A stretch of DNA of 64,000 nucleotides from Acidobacteriota bacterium (GCA_028749115.1 JAQURD010000004.1:47982-111981); one strand, 5' to 3'. Counted from the stretch's first letter, positions 25,186 through 35,499 are shown. The notes: a model not told the origin generated them from the sequence alone. Numbers and translations: made by a program.

Positions 25186-27246
25186 TTAATTTTTTAAGTA
25201 AGTAGCCAGCCAGTCGAGGACAGTCTTCCACCAGAGTTCGGTATTCAAAGGTTTTTGAATAAAATGATCTTCGTCCGGGAAATAGAGAAATCTGGAAGGG
25301 ACACCCATTCTCTGGAGGGAGGTGAAAAACTGCAAACTCTGCTCTAAAGGCACCCTGAAGTCATTAGCACTATGAATGACCAGACATGGAGTCTTAAAGT
25401 CTTTGACATAGGAGCTGGGAGAAAACTTTTGATACATTTCTGGCCGGTTCCATGGAGTTCCCTGGTATTCCCATTCAGGAAACCAGAGTTCATCGGTTGC
25501 CCCATATTCCGAACGTAGATCAAAAACGCCTGAATGGCTGATCAGGCAATCAAAAATATCTGTGTGACCTTCAATCCAGTCAATCATATAACCGCCATAA
25601 GAAGCACCGGCAGCTCCCAGTTTATCTTTGTCAATGAAAGCATAATTTTCCCGGAGGTAATCAACGGCGTTGATCAGATCACGGTAGGGTTTCCCTCCCC
25701 AATCGCCGCTGATAGAATCGGTGAAAGCCTGACCATAGCCTGGGCTCCCATGAAAGTTAACCAGGGCGGTGACATAGCCGGGTGAGGCCATCATCTGAGC
25801 ATTCCAGCGGAAATGGAATTCGTCCTGCCAGGGGCTCTGGGGCCCGCCATGAATTAAAAGCAATAAGGGATATTTTTTCGCTGGATCAAAGAAAGGCGGG
25901 CGGAGAAGAAGGCCATGAATCTTGTCACCCTCTGATTCATAATAGAAATCTTCAGCCGGATTCATTTCCAGGCCTGCCAGAAGTTCAGCATTTATGTCGG
26001 TTATCTGTTTAACTTTCCTGGTTTTCAGATCGAAAGAATAGATATCGCTTGGATGATTGATAGTCTGTTTCAAAAAATAAATGTTTTTCCCGTCAGGTGA
26101 AATTTGTAAACTGTTGGGGTTATGTCCATCCAAAATTTTCTCGATTTTTCTGGTGGTGAGTTTTAAGGAGAATAAAGCCATCCTGGCTTTTTCTTCGCTC
26201 AGAAAATAAATGGCCTGACTATCAGGCGACCAGATGAATTCGCTCAAGGAATAATCAAGGTTTTCGGTCAGGTTAGTTATGGTTTTTTTCTGGCGGTCAT
26301 AGAGCATGAGGGCTAATCTGTCAGCTTCAAAACCTGGCCGGCTCATGGCCCGGTAGGCCAGATAACGGCCGTCAGGTGAATATTGAGGGTCAATGTCATT
26401 AGCCCGGCTGACAGTCAGTTTTTCAATTACCTTAGCCTCGGGACCGGTCAGAAAAATGTCATTGTTTGTCCCGATGGCCAGCCTGAATTCCGGATCAATA
26501 TTGCGGACAAAGGCTATTTCTTTCTCATCAGGTGAAAAACTGAAATCGAGATTACCCCCAAGAGCAACTGGGGGAGTATCATAATCACCTGGAGTTAAGT
26601 CAACAGGTTGGCCTCCATCAAGGGAGAAGAGAAAGAGATGACTGCGAGTTCCGTCAGACCAGGTATTCCAGTGGCGGACCAGTAGCTGGTCATAAATTCT
26701 GGCTTTAATTTTGCTTTTGTCTTGCTCCTCCAGCCGCTGGCGGCTAGCTTCAAGACCGGAAGCTCCTGGTAGAACGGAACTGGTCACCAGTATAAAGCGG
26801 CCGCTCCTTGACCAGGTAAAAGAGCTCACACCTTCCGGAAAATCAGTTAGTTTTTTATCTTCTCCGCCGCTCACCGGCCTGAGCCAGATCTGAGGAGAAC
26901 CACTGCGGGTCGAAATGAAAGCCAGCGTTTTCCCGTCCGGGGACCAGCGGGGGAAAAAGTCGGTGGAAGAGCTGGAAACCAGGCTGACTGCTTTTCCTCC
27001 TGTGGCTGGCACAAGCCAGATATCACTGTTTCCTTTATTTTGCTGAACATCCATGACTGTCACGACAAAAACCATTTGCTTTCCGTCAGGCGATAGTTGT
27101 GGATCACTCAGCCTTTTTATTTTAATAAACTCGTCGAAACTAAGAGCCTTTTTATCAACAGGCAAGGCCAAAGCTAGGTTCAGGCTAAAAAAATAGATGG
27201 CTATGATAAAAAAAACGGCCAATTTCGCTTTGTCTTTTCTTCTCAT
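25186..27246 (-). CDS. S9 family peptidase (acylaminoacyl-peptidase/prolyl oligopeptidase type), exported
   Basis: The 686-residue protein has a signal peptide (about 1-30). An N-terminal beta-propeller made of repeated SPDGK-type blades (LSPDGKQMVFV, WSPDGKTLAFIS, YSPDGRYLAYR) follows, and then a C-terminal alpha/beta hydrolase. The triad is visible: Ser in GASYGGYM, Asp in SANDFRVP and His in DEDHFI. It should degrade short peptides in the periplasm or outside the cell. GGAGG precedes the ATG. A second S9 enzyme lies at 32239-34875. Confidence 0.95.
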   Translation of the reverse strand: MRRKDKAKLAVFFIIAIYFFSLNLALALPVDKKALSFDEFIKIKRLSDPQLSPDGKQMVFVVTVMDVQQNKGNSDIWLVPATGGKAVSLVSSSSTDFFPRWSPDGKTLAFISTRSGSPQIWLRPVSGGEDKKLTDFPEGVSSFTWSRSGRFILVTSSVLPGASGLEASRQRLEEQDKSKIKARIYDQLLVRHWNTWSDGTRSHLFLFSLDGGQPVDLTPGDYDTPPVALGGNLDFSFSPDEKEIAFVRNIDPEFRLAIGTNNDIFLTGPEAKVIEKLTVSRANDIDPQYSPDGRYLAYRAMSRPGFEADRLALMLYDRQKKTITNLTENLDYSLSEFIWSPDSQAIYFLSEEKARMALFSLKLTTRKIEKILDGHNPNSLQISPDGKNIYFLKQTINHPSDIYSFDLKTRKVKQITDINAELLAGLEMNPAEDFYYESEGDKIHGLLLRPPFFDPAKKYPLLLLIHGGPQSPWQDEFHFRWNAQMMASPGYVTALVNFHGSPGYGQAFTDSISGDWGGKPYRDLINAVDYLRENYAFIDKDKLGAAGASYGGYMIDWIEGHTDIFDCLISHSGVFDLRSEYGATDELWFPEWEYQGTPWNRPEMYQKFSPSSYVKDFKTPCLVIHSANDFRVPLEQSLQFFTSLQRMGVPSRFLYFPDEDHFIQKPLNTELWWKTVLDWLATYLKN

Positions 27247-27284
27247 TTTTCCTCCAGTATTTTTTATGATTTAAGTTCTTGAGC

Positions 27285-27313
27285 ATTATAGACAATATGA
27301 AGATTGCAAGCAA
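27285..27313 (-). promoter_or_regulatory. Promoter of the S9 peptidase gene
   Basis: Minus-strand TTGCTT (27313-27308), a 17 bp spacer and a perfect TATAAT (27290-27285) lie about 38 bp upstream of the ATG with its GGAGG site. Confidence 0.5.
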
Positions 27314-27468
27314 AATAATAAAAAACAGACAAAGGCTCGAAAAAGTCTGCCAGCATAACGGTTGTTTATTTCTGAATAAATGTATCTTAAGGCGAAAGAA
27401 AATGCTAAAATAATTTCTTTAAAGTGAACCAGAGATAAAGTTTTTCCGTAGATAAAAGAAAAGGAATA

Positions 27469-28392
27469 GTGCACAGATTGATGAATGTCGAGCTAAAAAA
27501 TATCCATTTTTCTTATGGACGGGTTAAAGCCCTTAATGGTATTACCGTCGATCTGAAAGAAGGGGCTACCGGGCTTCTGGGGCCCAATGGCGCGGGAAAA
27601 ACTACTCTGCTAAAAATCATGCTGGGTTTTCTTGTCCCGGATGAAGGCGAGGGGCAGGTTCTGGGTTATGATCTCAGGACAGAGCAAAGATATATCAGAC
27701 AGCGGGTCGGCTATATGCCAGAAGACGAGTGTTATATTCCTGGTATGGATGGCGTTTCTTTTACTGCTTACATGGGGGAATTATCCGGCATGCCCAGGCA
27801 AGAGGCGATGAAAAGGGCCCATGAAGTCCTTTTTTATGTCGGCCTGGGAGAGTCACGTTACCGGCTGATTGATACCTATTCTTCAGGCATGAGGCAGCGT
27901 TTAAAGCTGGCTCAGGCTCTGGTTCATGATCCAAAGCTTTTGTTTCTTGACGAACCAACCTCCAATCTTGATCCAACCGGGCGGCAGGAAATTCTCAGCC
28001 TGATCGGAGAGATAGCCAGCAGCAAAAACATCAGTGTTCTTCTCTGCTCCCATCTGCTGGATGATATTGAATCTATCTGCCGTGAAATGGTCATTATTAA
28101 CAAAGGAGAGATTGCGGCCAGTGGGCGGATTGAAGATCTAAAGATGATTAATTACCAGCTCTATGAACTCAAGATTAAAGGCGAGCTGCCCGTTTTCAGT
28201 CAGCAGCTTATAGCAGCTGGCTGCCGGCTAGAAGAAACCGAAGACAGACTGATAAAAATCTATACGCCTCCTGATTTTGATCAGATGGAAATATTCAGAG
28301 CAGCCGCCAGGAATGGAGTTCAGGTCAGGCAATTCGTCCGGAGCCAGAGTTCACTGGAGGATTTATTTGCCAGGACGGTAGGGGTTGATTGA
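27469..28392 (+). CDS. ABC transporter ATP-binding protein
   Basis: The 307-residue ATPase carries Walker A GPNGAGKTT (about residues 38-46), signature SSGMRQRLKLAQAL, Walker B LLFLDEPTSNLDP and the H-loop SHLLDD. A C-terminal extension of about 80 residues follows, as in CcmA/DrrA-type exporters. Start is GTG after AAGGAA. It is the first gene of an ATPase-permease-ATPase-permease operon with overlapping ends. The substrate is unknown; the pair of modules resembles ABC-2-type exporters. Confidence 0.93.
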   Translation: MHRLMNVELKNIHFSYGRVKALNGITVDLKEGATGLLGPNGAGKTTLLKIMLGFLVPDEGEGQVLGYDLRTEQRYIRQRVGYMPEDECYIPGMDGVSFTAYMGELSGMPRQEAMKRAHEVLFYVGLGESRYRLIDTYSSGMRQRLKLAQALVHDPKLLFLDEPTSNLDPTGRQEILSLIGEIASSKNISVLLCSHLLDDIESICREMVIINKGEIAASGRIEDLKMINYQLYELKIKGELPVFSQQLIAAGCRLEETEDRLIKIYTPPDFDQMEIFRAAARNGVQVRQFVRSQSSLEDLFARTVGVD

Positions 28393-29264
28393 TGACTTCA
28401 ATCAGAGAAAAAGGTTACCATCACTGGGAAGGCCAGTTTTTGGAAAAGCAGCGGACTTTCTGGCCAATTACCAGGACCGGCCTCAAGCTGGCCTTTGGAC
28501 GCAAGCACTTTAAACTGTTCTATACTTTTTCTTTTATACCAGCAGTCGTTTATGCTGTCATTATCTACATTTCAGAAAGACTGGAGGATTTTAAGTCTAT
28601 CTCGCAGGGGGCTGAAAAGATCTTTCAGATCAATCCTAATTTTTTTAAATCATATCTGACCCTTGATATTCTTTATTTTGCCATTCTGCTTTTAATGTCT
28701 ATCGGTGGGGCAGGATTGCTGGCAGATGATTTCCGGCATAAAGCGGTTCAGCTTTATTTTGCCCGGCCTCTGACCAAAGCTGATTATTTACTGGGCAAAG
28801 CCGGTGTGGTCATCTTTTTTGTTGGCACACTGACTCTCATTCCGGCAGTTTTGCTTTATCTACTTAAATTGCTTTTCGCCGGGAGTTTTGGGTTTTTTCT
28901 GGCATATCCAGGCTTGATTCTGTCTATTATTGCTTGCTCTTTATTTCTTATCCTGTTTTTTACGGCCTTTGTTCTCCTGGCTTCATCTTTAAGCAATAAC
29001 CGGAACTATGTCATTTCAATTATTTTTGGACTGTACTTTTTCTCTGAAATATTACGGGGGATTATTTCTGTTATTTTCCGTTCACCTCTGTCTGCTCTTT
29101 TTTCAATCACCGCTAATCTCAAGCAAGTAGCCGCCGGTTTCTTCCAGGTTAAGCCGCCTTATGATTATCCCTGGTACCTGTCTTTCCTGCTGGTCAGCCT
29201 TTTCTGTCTTCTTTCTTATCTGGTGATTAAGCACAAGGTTAGGGGAGTGGAGGTTATCAAGTGA
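28392..29264 (+). CDS. ABC-2-type transporter permease
   Basis: The protein of about 290 residues has six or so membrane helices (around 48, 98, 145, 180, 215 and 265). A conserved ABC-2 segment RHKAVQLYFARPLTKADYLLGKAG lies after the second helix. The ATG (28392) overlaps the stop of the preceding ATPase gene by one base, and AGGGG lies close upstream. Together with the flanking ATPases it should form an exporter or membrane-modifying transporter. Confidence 0.88.
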   Translation: MTSIREKGYHHWEGQFLEKQRTFWPITRTGLKLAFGRKHFKLFYTFSFIPAVVYAVIIYISERLEDFKSISQGAEKIFQINPNFFKSYLTLDILYFAILLLMSIGGAGLLADDFRHKAVQLYFARPLTKADYLLGKAGVVIFFVGTLTLIPAVLLYLLKLLFAGSFGFFLAYPGLILSIIACSLFLILFFTAFVLLASSLSNNRNYVISIIFGLYFFSEILRGIISVIFRSPLSALFSITANLKQVAAGFFQVKPPYDYPWYLSFLLVSLFCLLSYLVIKHKVRGVEVIK

Positions 29265-30187
29265 GAGTGGCCATTGAAGCCAGAAATCTTTCCCGCTGGT
29301 ACGGAAATGTTCTGGGCATAAGTGAAATCAACCTGGAAATTAACCCGGGGATAACTGCCCTGCTTGGCCCCAATGGAGCTGGCAAATCCACCTTTATGAA
29401 GATTTTGACGGGCCAGCTAAAAGCCAATATTGGAGAAGCCAGAATTTTTGGTGAAAAAGTCTGGAACAACACTCATATCTTCCGCCACCTTGGTTTCTGT
29501 CCTGAGGATGACGCTTTCTATGAAGACCTATCAGGCTTCGAATTTTTATGCGGCTTGCTTTCTCTATACGGATATAGCCAGGCTGAAGCCAGGGGGAGAG
29601 CCAGGCAGGCTCTCGACCTGGTTGAATTATCTGATGTTGGCGGCCGTCAGGTTAGAAGCTATAGCCGGGGAATGAGGCAGAGGATTAAAATAGCTCAGGC
29701 TATCGCTCACGATCCGGACGTCTTGATTCTTGATGAACCTTTAAGCGGTCTGGACCCGCTCAGCAAACGGCGGATTATAAAAGTGATCAAAGAATTTAAA
29801 AATGCTGGTAAAACTATTGTTGTCTCCAGCCATATTCTGCCCGAAGTCGAAGCTTTGACTTCTGAGATTATCCTTATCCATCAGGGGAAAATAATAGCCC
29901 GGGGTGATATCTATTTTATCAGGGATCTAATAGACACTCACCCCCATATGATCAGGATTAAGTCACCGCAATTCCGGCAACTGGCCAAAAGTATGGCTTC
30001 TGAAGATTACCTCCTGAAGATGGCTTTTGAACCCGAAAATCAGGCTGTAGTTTTTGAGACGCATGACCGTGACCGCTTTTTTAACCGGTTGAATGAACTT
30101 CTACTGTCCTCGCCGCTGGTTATTGACGAAATTACTTCACCTGATGACAACCTGCAGGCGGTCTTTGATTATCTGGTAGGAAAATAA
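29261..30187 (+). CDS. ABC transporter ATP-binding protein
   Basis: The 308-residue second ATPase of the operon carries Walker A GPNGAGKST, signature SRGMRQRIKIAQAI, Walker B VLILDEPLSGLDP and the H-loop SSHILPE. A C-terminal regulatory extension is present as in its partner. The GTG start overlaps the preceding stop by 4 bp (GTGA), showing tight coupling. It is similar to the ATPase at 27469-28392, consistent with a duplicated ATPase/permease module. Confidence 0.93.
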   Translation: MRVAIEARNLSRWYGNVLGISEINLEINPGITALLGPNGAGKSTFMKILTGQLKANIGEARIFGEKVWNNTHIFRHLGFCPEDDAFYEDLSGFEFLCGLLSLYGYSQAEARGRARQALDLVELSDVGGRQVRSYSRGMRQRIKIAQAIAHDPDVLILDEPLSGLDPLSKRRIIKVIKEFKNAGKTIVVSSHILPEVEALTSEIILIHQGKIIARGDIYFIRDLIDTHPHMIRIKSPQFRQLAKSMASEDYLLKMAFEPENQAVVFETHDRDRFFNRLNELLLSSPLVIDEITSPDDNLQAVFDYLVGK

Positions 30188-30188
30188 G

Positions 30189-30971
30189 ATGATGGGTGGA
30201 ATTCAGAGAGTTTTTTCTTTTTATTTTTTTCTTAAAAGAAAATCTTCCAGGACAAAAATGTTTTTCCTGCTGAGTTCAGCTTCCGTTCTCCTGGCTGTCA
30301 TTATTAGAGGTTACCAGCTGGCCGGCCACTGGACGGAAAGTGGCCAGATTATATTTCAGAATATTTTGATGGTCTTTTTCCTGCAATTTTTAATTGTTAT
30401 TCTGAGCCTTTTTTATGGAACTTCCCTGGTGACGGAGGAGTTGGAAGGCAAAACCCTGCCCTATCTTACTTCCCGCCCGGTTTCAAGGGCAGAGATCATT
30501 ATCGGGAAATATCTGGCTTCTCTTGCTTTAACCTCTATCATGCTCGTTTCAACTGTTCTTATCTCTTATCTTATCCTTAATATTGATCGGGATTTCCGGC
30601 TAAAAGATTTATGGACAGTTGCCAGGTATTCCCTGGTTCTCTGGCTGGGGCTGGCTGCCTATCTGTCCTTTTTTACTTTTCTAAGTACCTGGCTCTCCAA
30701 ACCTATTTTACTTGGACTGGCTTTTGGCTTTGGCTGGGAAAATGTCATTCAATATTTCCCTGGAACAACTCAGAAGCTATCTGTTGTCCATTATCTGAAA
30801 TCTCTTCTGCCCCAATATACGGCTGCCTCCGGCCGGTTGAGCTTTCTTTTTATCCGCCTTGAGCCAACCAGAGACTGGCTGTCTGTCCTGATTCTTATTT
30901 TGATCACGGCTATTTTCCTGGCTCTAGCTGCCCTGCTATTTTCTTTTAAAGAATATCTGATGCAGGACTGA
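30189..30971 (+). CDS. ABC-2-type transporter permease
   Basis: The 260-residue integral membrane protein has about six helices and the ABC-2 core TSLVTEELEGKTLPYLTSRPV followed by SRAEIIIGKYLASLALT. It is the last gene of the four-gene ABC operon, beginning 1 bp after the second ATPase. No obvious intrinsic terminator follows before the convergent lipoprotein gene. Confidence 0.88.
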   Translation: MMGGIQRVFSFYFFLKRKSSRTKMFFLLSSASVLLAVIIRGYQLAGHWTESGQIIFQNILMVFFLQFLIVILSLFYGTSLVTEELEGKTLPYLTSRPVSRAEIIIGKYLASLALTSIMLVSTVLISYLILNIDRDFRLKDLWTVARYSLVLWLGLAAYLSFFTFLSTWLSKPILLGLAFGFGWENVIQYFPGTTQKLSVVHYLKSLLPQYTAASGRLSFLFIRLEPTRDWLSVLILILITAIFLALAALLFSFKEYLMQD

Positions 30972-31011
30972 AGCCCGTTACCGTAGCCGATAAACTAACC
31001 GGCAATTAGAA

Positions 31012-32022
31012 CTAATCTTCTCCTTGTCTAACTGGCTTGGTGTCTCTACCTTTTTCTTTAATCAATTTGCCGATAGCTTCTACCTGCTCTTCGTTAAGAC
31101 TAATAAAAATCTTAAGATATTTTTCGGTAGTAGTAATTTCAATGCCCTGAATAACTTCTGCCAATTGTGGAGTTTGATTTCCAAGTCCAAGCCCGAGAGA
31201 TTTAAAGCCGCTGAGGATATCGGCTATCGGCTTTAAATCATCCTTTTGCCCGGCATAAATCTTGATCTCGGTCATATAACTGGAATTTTTATAATCAGAA
31301 AAAGAGGAAACAGATCTGACCTTGCTCAGGGGGGCCATTGACGGATTTTCATTGAATTCTGACTCAAGCAGCTGAGAGGGAACCATTAGCCAGCCAAAAG
31401 TCATGGCCCTGGTATTCAGGTCTTTGATTACTGGCTGGATGTTCTTATTGCTCAGCAAATTTGGCACTTTCCCATTGTAGACGTCAATTATTTTTTTAAT
31501 TGCTCCTTCTGACCCCAAGGCCAGGTTAGAACTGTCCAGGAAAGCCAGACAGACAATAGTCTTGCCCTCTGATTCAATCATTGGAAAATAAGAAATCCCA
31601 TTATATGTTTTAATCTCGGGATTTTTATCAGTCGTGCCAGGCGGCATTAATTTGTCTTGCTGATACTTTAAATTTATGACGGCCGCCAATCCATCGGCTG
31701 GCTTGTTTATCTCACCAGCTACAGCTAACGTCAGATAATAAACATCTTTTTTTAAATCGAGATTGAAGGCTTCTATTTTTTGTTTATAACTTTCAAATTC
31801 CTTTTGTTCCAGTAGCTTTTTTTCTATAGTCTTCAAATTTATCAGCCGGTTTAAGTCCAGAACAAAGAAAGCCGACGTATCGGCTGGCAGCAGAGTTAGC
31901 ATATCCTGGCCAAGAGCTGACCCGACCACGGGTTTTCTGGCTTGAGATGTACAGCCTGTTAAAAAGCAGGCGATCAAGCCCATTAGAAGACAGGAAGTTA
32001 TCACCAACCTTTGATTTTTCAT
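31012..32022 (-). CDS. Lipoprotein of unknown function
   Basis: The 336-residue protein has a lipoprotein signal ending in the lipobox LTGC (Cys at about residue 24). The mature part begins with LTLLPADTSAFFVLDLNRL, resembling DUF3352-type proteins that evaluate substrate-like tasks in the envelope, but the match is by eye only. AAAGGAG precedes the ATG. It stands alone between the ABC operon and the S9 peptidase gene. Confidence 0.7.
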   Translation of the reverse strand: MKNQRLVITSCLLMGLIACFLTGCTSQARKPVVGSALGQDMLTLLPADTSAFFVLDLNRLINLKTIEKKLLEQKEFESYKQKIEAFNLDLKKDVYYLTLAVAGEINKPADGLAAVINLKYQQDKLMPPGTTDKNPEIKTYNGISYFPMIESEGKTIVCLAFLDSSNLALGSEGAIKKIIDVYNGKVPNLLSNKNIQPVIKDLNTRAMTFGWLMVPSQLLESEFNENPSMAPLSKVRSVSSFSDYKNSSYMTEIKIYAGQKDDLKPIADILSGFKSLGLGLGNQTPQLAEVIQGIEITTTEKYLKIFISLNEEQVEAIGKLIKEKGRDTKPVRQGED

Positions 32023-32122
32023 ATTTGTCTCCTTTAATTAAAATACGTATTTTCTAAAGAGAAGGTTTTCTCTAGCATCTGAATTTTACCAAATGTCTGC
32101 AAGTAACAAAAATAAAATTTTC

Positions 32123-32152
32123 TTGCCAGACTGGCCCGATTTGAGCTTTAAT
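32123..32152 (+). promoter_or_regulatory. Promoter of the DPP IV-like peptidase gene
   Basis: TTGCCA (32123-32128), an 18 bp spacer and TTTAAT (32147-32152) lie about 85 bp upstream of the chosen ATG at 32239. Confidence 0.5.
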
Positions 32153-32238
32153 AGATAACTAAATGTTTTAAACAGAAGAAAGAAGAGAAAATAGAAAGAA
32201 TAGAGCCAGTCATGGCCTTCCATCTTCAGGAGGAAAAT

Positions 32239-34875
32239 ATGAAAAACAGAATAAAGAGCCAGAGGTTTTTAAAGTCCAGACTTCTGGCAGCTTGGCTTTT
32301 GCTCCTGGCCAGTGTTTTCTTGCCGGCCTCTCTCCTTTTAGCAGAGTCAGAAAAAGCGAATTATGATCTGGCTGCTCGCTGGACTCCAGCTAAGGTGGCC
32401 AAACTTGTCTTTGATTTGTCAGTTGAGCCCCACTGGCTGGAAAATAATGACCGCTTCTGGTATGCCTATGAAACTCCAGCAGGCAAAAGCTGGTATCTGG
32501 TAGAACCGGCCAGAGGCAGCCGCCATCCTCTGTTTGATAAAACTAAAATGGCTTCTGATCTTACCAGAATCTTACTTACTCCTTATGATGCCCAGCATCT
32601 GCCGATCAAGAGCATTAAAATGGTCAAAAACGAGACAGCTTTTCAGTTTGAAGTGGAAGTTCCGCTTGATAATGATATTTCTGTCGCTGGCGAGTTGATG
32701 AAAGTTAAAGACTTAGAGAAACGATTTATGGATAAGGAAAAAGAGAGAGAAAAAGAACAGGATACAGAAAAAAATAAGGGAAAAGAAGAGGAACCGCCTG
32801 AACAGGCCAAGAAGACGAAGACAATTGGTTTTGAGTATGACCTCCAGAAGGGGATTTTAACTCTGATTAAAGATTATGAGCCTGTACCCAAAAAGCCCCG
32901 CTGGGCTTCGCTCTCACCTGATGGCCAGTCAGTTATTTTTGCCCGCGGGCACAATCTATTTATGATGGATAAAACCAATTATGAAAAAGCTCTCAAAAAA
33001 GCTGACGATTCTTCTATCCAGGAAATCCAGTTGACGACTGATGGTGAGCAGTATTATTCCTATGCCCGCGACCTCAAGGAAGATGAAAAAAAGGAATTGC
33101 AGAAACAGGAAAAAGACCGGAAGGACTTCCGGTCTCCTGCCATTATGATTTTCTGGTCTAAGGATTCGAAAAAAATCGCCTGTATCAGGGAAGATGCCAG
33201 GAAGGCTGGAGATCTCTGGGTGATCAACAACCTGGCTGAGCCGCGGCCAGAACTTGAGACTTTTAAATACGAAATGCCAGGAGAAGAGAACCTGCCCCAG
33301 CCTGAGATTCTGGTTTTTAACCTGATTAACAGAAACCGGGTTAAAATCAAAGCCGATAAATTTAAGGATCAAACTTATAATATTTTTACTGCTCCCAGAA
33401 AGGCTGTGGTAGAAGATCCTGATAGGCCCCTGCCGCCCAGGTGGCTGGCCGAAACGTCCGATAAGCTTTATTTTGGGAGACAAACCAGAGATCTTCATGG
33501 CTATGAAGCCTGTCTGGCTGATACAGCCACAGGCGAGGTCACTGTCTTGATGGCAGAAAGGCTTAATACCTATGTGGATATTCAACCTCTGAGACTGATT
33601 AATGGCGATCAGGAGCTTGTCTGGTGGTCAGAAAGGGATGGCTGGGGGCATTATTACCTCTTTGATGCTCATGGCCGGCTGAAAAACCAGGTGACTTCTG
33701 GTGAATTTAACTGCCGGCGAATAATTAATCTGGATGAAAAGGCCCGGGTGCTCTATTTTCTGGCTGGAGGCCGGGAAAGGGGAGAAGATCCCTATTATGA
33801 CCATCTCTACAGGATTAATCTCGACGGCACCGGTCTGAAGTGCCTTGATCCCGGTAATTTTGATCATCAGGTCTCAATGGCCGATTCTAGCCGGTTCTTT
33901 GTTGACAGCTATTCCAGAGTCGATATGGCTCCGGCTTCGGAACTCAGGGATTCTTCAGGTAATCTGATTTTGAAGCTGGAAGCAACTGATATTTCAGCCC
34001 TGGAGGCGGCCGGCTTTAAATTTCCGGAGCCTTTTACGGTCAAAGCTGCTGATGGCCAGACTGATCTTTATGGTGTCATCTACAAGCCTTTTGATTTTAA
34101 TCCAGACCTTAAATATCCGATTATTACCTATGTTTATCCTGGTCCTCAAACGGAAAGTGTTTCTAAAAGCTTTTCACCCCGCAATCAAAATATCGCCCTG
34201 GCTCAAATCGGTTTTATCATCATTGAAGTTGGCAACCGCGGCGGCAGCCCGCTGCGCTCTAAATGGTATCATAACTATGGCTACGGCAATTTGCGTGATT
34301 ATGGTCTGGCCGATAAAAAATATGCTGTTGAGCAGCTGGCTGCCCGCTATCCCTTCATTGATCTTAACCGGGTTGGTATTTATGGTCACTCGGGCGGCGG
34401 TTTTATGACGGCAGCAGCCATGCTGGTCTATCCTGACTTTTTTAAAGTAGGGGTGGCCTCTTCAGGTAATCATGAAAATAATATCTATAACCGCTGGTGG
34501 AGTGAAAAGCACCATGGCGTCAAGGAAGTTGTGGATAAAAATGGCCAGATCAAATTTGAATTTAGTATTGAAGGCAACTCCGCCCTGGCTGGACAGTTGA
34601 AAGGACATCTGCTGTTGAGCACGGGCGATCTGGATGATAATGTTCATCCGGCCAATACTCTGAGGCTGGCCGCGGCTCTGATTAAAGCCGGTAAGCGCTT
34701 TGACTTTTTTATTCTGCCCGGCCAGAGACATGGTTATGGAGATATGACTGATTACTGGTTCTGGATCAGGGCTGATTATTTTGCCCGCTATCTGCTGGGT
34801 GATTTTTCACAGACAGTTGACTTAATTGAACTGCAGAAAGACTGGGAGAAATCTGGACCAAAGAAAAACAAATAA
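32239..34875 (+). CDS. Dipeptidyl peptidase IV-like S9 peptidase, exported
   Basis: The protein of about 878 residues has a signal peptide (LLAAWLLLLASVFLPASLLL) and a long N-terminal propeller/DPPIV_N region. That region contains a highly charged Lys/Glu insertion at about residues 165-195. A C-terminal hydrolase follows, with nucleophile GHSGGGF, Asp in GDLDDNVHP and His in GQRHGYGDM. It probably trims dipeptides from extracellular peptides. The ATG at 32239 follows CAGGAGG; the in-frame ATG at 32212 has no such site. Two S9 enzymes in 10 kb fit a peptide-degrading lifestyle. Confidence 0.93.
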   Translation: MKNRIKSQRFLKSRLLAAWLLLLASVFLPASLLLAESEKANYDLAARWTPAKVAKLVFDLSVEPHWLENNDRFWYAYETPAGKSWYLVEPARGSRHPLFDKTKMASDLTRILLTPYDAQHLPIKSIKMVKNETAFQFEVEVPLDNDISVAGELMKVKDLEKRFMDKEKEREKEQDTEKNKGKEEEPPEQAKKTKTIGFEYDLQKGILTLIKDYEPVPKKPRWASLSPDGQSVIFARGHNLFMMDKTNYEKALKKADDSSIQEIQLTTDGEQYYSYARDLKEDEKKELQKQEKDRKDFRSPAIMIFWSKDSKKIACIREDARKAGDLWVINNLAEPRPELETFKYEMPGEENLPQPEILVFNLINRNRVKIKADKFKDQTYNIFTAPRKAVVEDPDRPLPPRWLAETSDKLYFGRQTRDLHGYEACLADTATGEVTVLMAERLNTYVDIQPLRLINGDQELVWWSERDGWGHYYLFDAHGRLKNQVTSGEFNCRRIINLDEKARVLYFLAGGRERGEDPYYDHLYRINLDGTGLKCLDPGNFDHQVSMADSSRFFVDSYSRVDMAPASELRDSSGNLILKLEATDISALEAAGFKFPEPFTVKAADGQTDLYGVIYKPFDFNPDLKYPIITYVYPGPQTESVSKSFSPRNQNIALAQIGFIIIEVGNRGGSPLRSKWYHNYGYGNLRDYGLADKKYAVEQLAARYPFIDLNRVGIYGHSGGGFMTAAAMLVYPDFFKVGVASSGNHENNIYNRWWSEKHHGVKEVVDKNGQIKFEFSIEGNSALAGQLKGHLLLSTGDLDDNVHPANTLRLAAALIKAGKRFDFFILPGQRHGYGDMTDYWFWIRADYFARYLLGDFSQTVDLIELQKDWEKSGPKKNK

Positions 34876-34911
34876 GACATAACAGAAGTGCTTTTGGGAG
34901 GCGAAGTTAAA

Positions 34912-35460
34912 ATGACTCTTGATCATATCATTCAATCAAGGCGAAGCATCCGGCGGTATTTGCCTCAGCCGGTGGAGAGAGAAAAAATAATGGCGTGTTT
35001 AGAGGCTGCCCGTTTAGCTCCGTCTGCAGAAAATGTTCAACCCTGGAGATTTCTGGTGATGGATGAGCCTGATCTTAAAGACAGGGTAGCCAGGGAAGCC
35101 TTTTCCGGGATTTATGCCGCCAGCCGGTTTGCAGCTGCGGCGCCAGTGCTGGTTCTGATGATGGCCAGACTGGATATTCTGGCCAATAATCTTGGACGCC
35201 TGGTGCAGGGGACGCAATTTTATCTTCTTGATCTGGGCATTGCCGGTGAGCACTTCGTTCTCAAAGCTGAGGAACAGGGCCTGGGCACCTGCTGGATTGG
35301 CTGGTTTAATCTGCGGGCAGTCAGAAAGCTGTTAGATATCCCAAAAAAGTACCGCCTGGTGACTATGCTATCGGTTGGCTATCCAGCCAGCCAGCCAGTT
35401 AAACCCCGGGCAAGAAAGGAACTTCAGAACATAGCCTGGTTTAACCAGCTTGAGGATTGA
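34912..35460 (+). CDS. Nitroreductase family protein
   Basis: The 182-residue flavoprotein carries IIQSRRSIRRYLPQPV near the start, LAPSAENVQPWRFLVM (FMN site) and EEQGLGTCWIGWF near the C-terminus. It is an FMN-dependent oxidoreductase of the nitroreductase superfamily; the physiological substrate is not predictable. GGGAGG precedes the chosen ATG (34912) by about 12 bp; a TTG at 34888 gives a longer frame with no support. It follows the S9 gene by 36 bp. Confidence 0.9.
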   Translation: MTLDHIIQSRRSIRRYLPQPVEREKIMACLEAARLAPSAENVQPWRFLVMDEPDLKDRVAREAFSGIYAASRFAAAAPVLVLMMARLDILANNLGRLVQGTQFYLLDLGIAGEHFVLKAEEQGLGTCWIGWFNLRAVRKLLDIPKKYRLVTMLSVGYPASQPVKPRARKELQNIAWFNQLED

Positions 35461-35499
35461 GCAAAAACTGAATATTGGCTGGGAAAGTAACAGATCAGG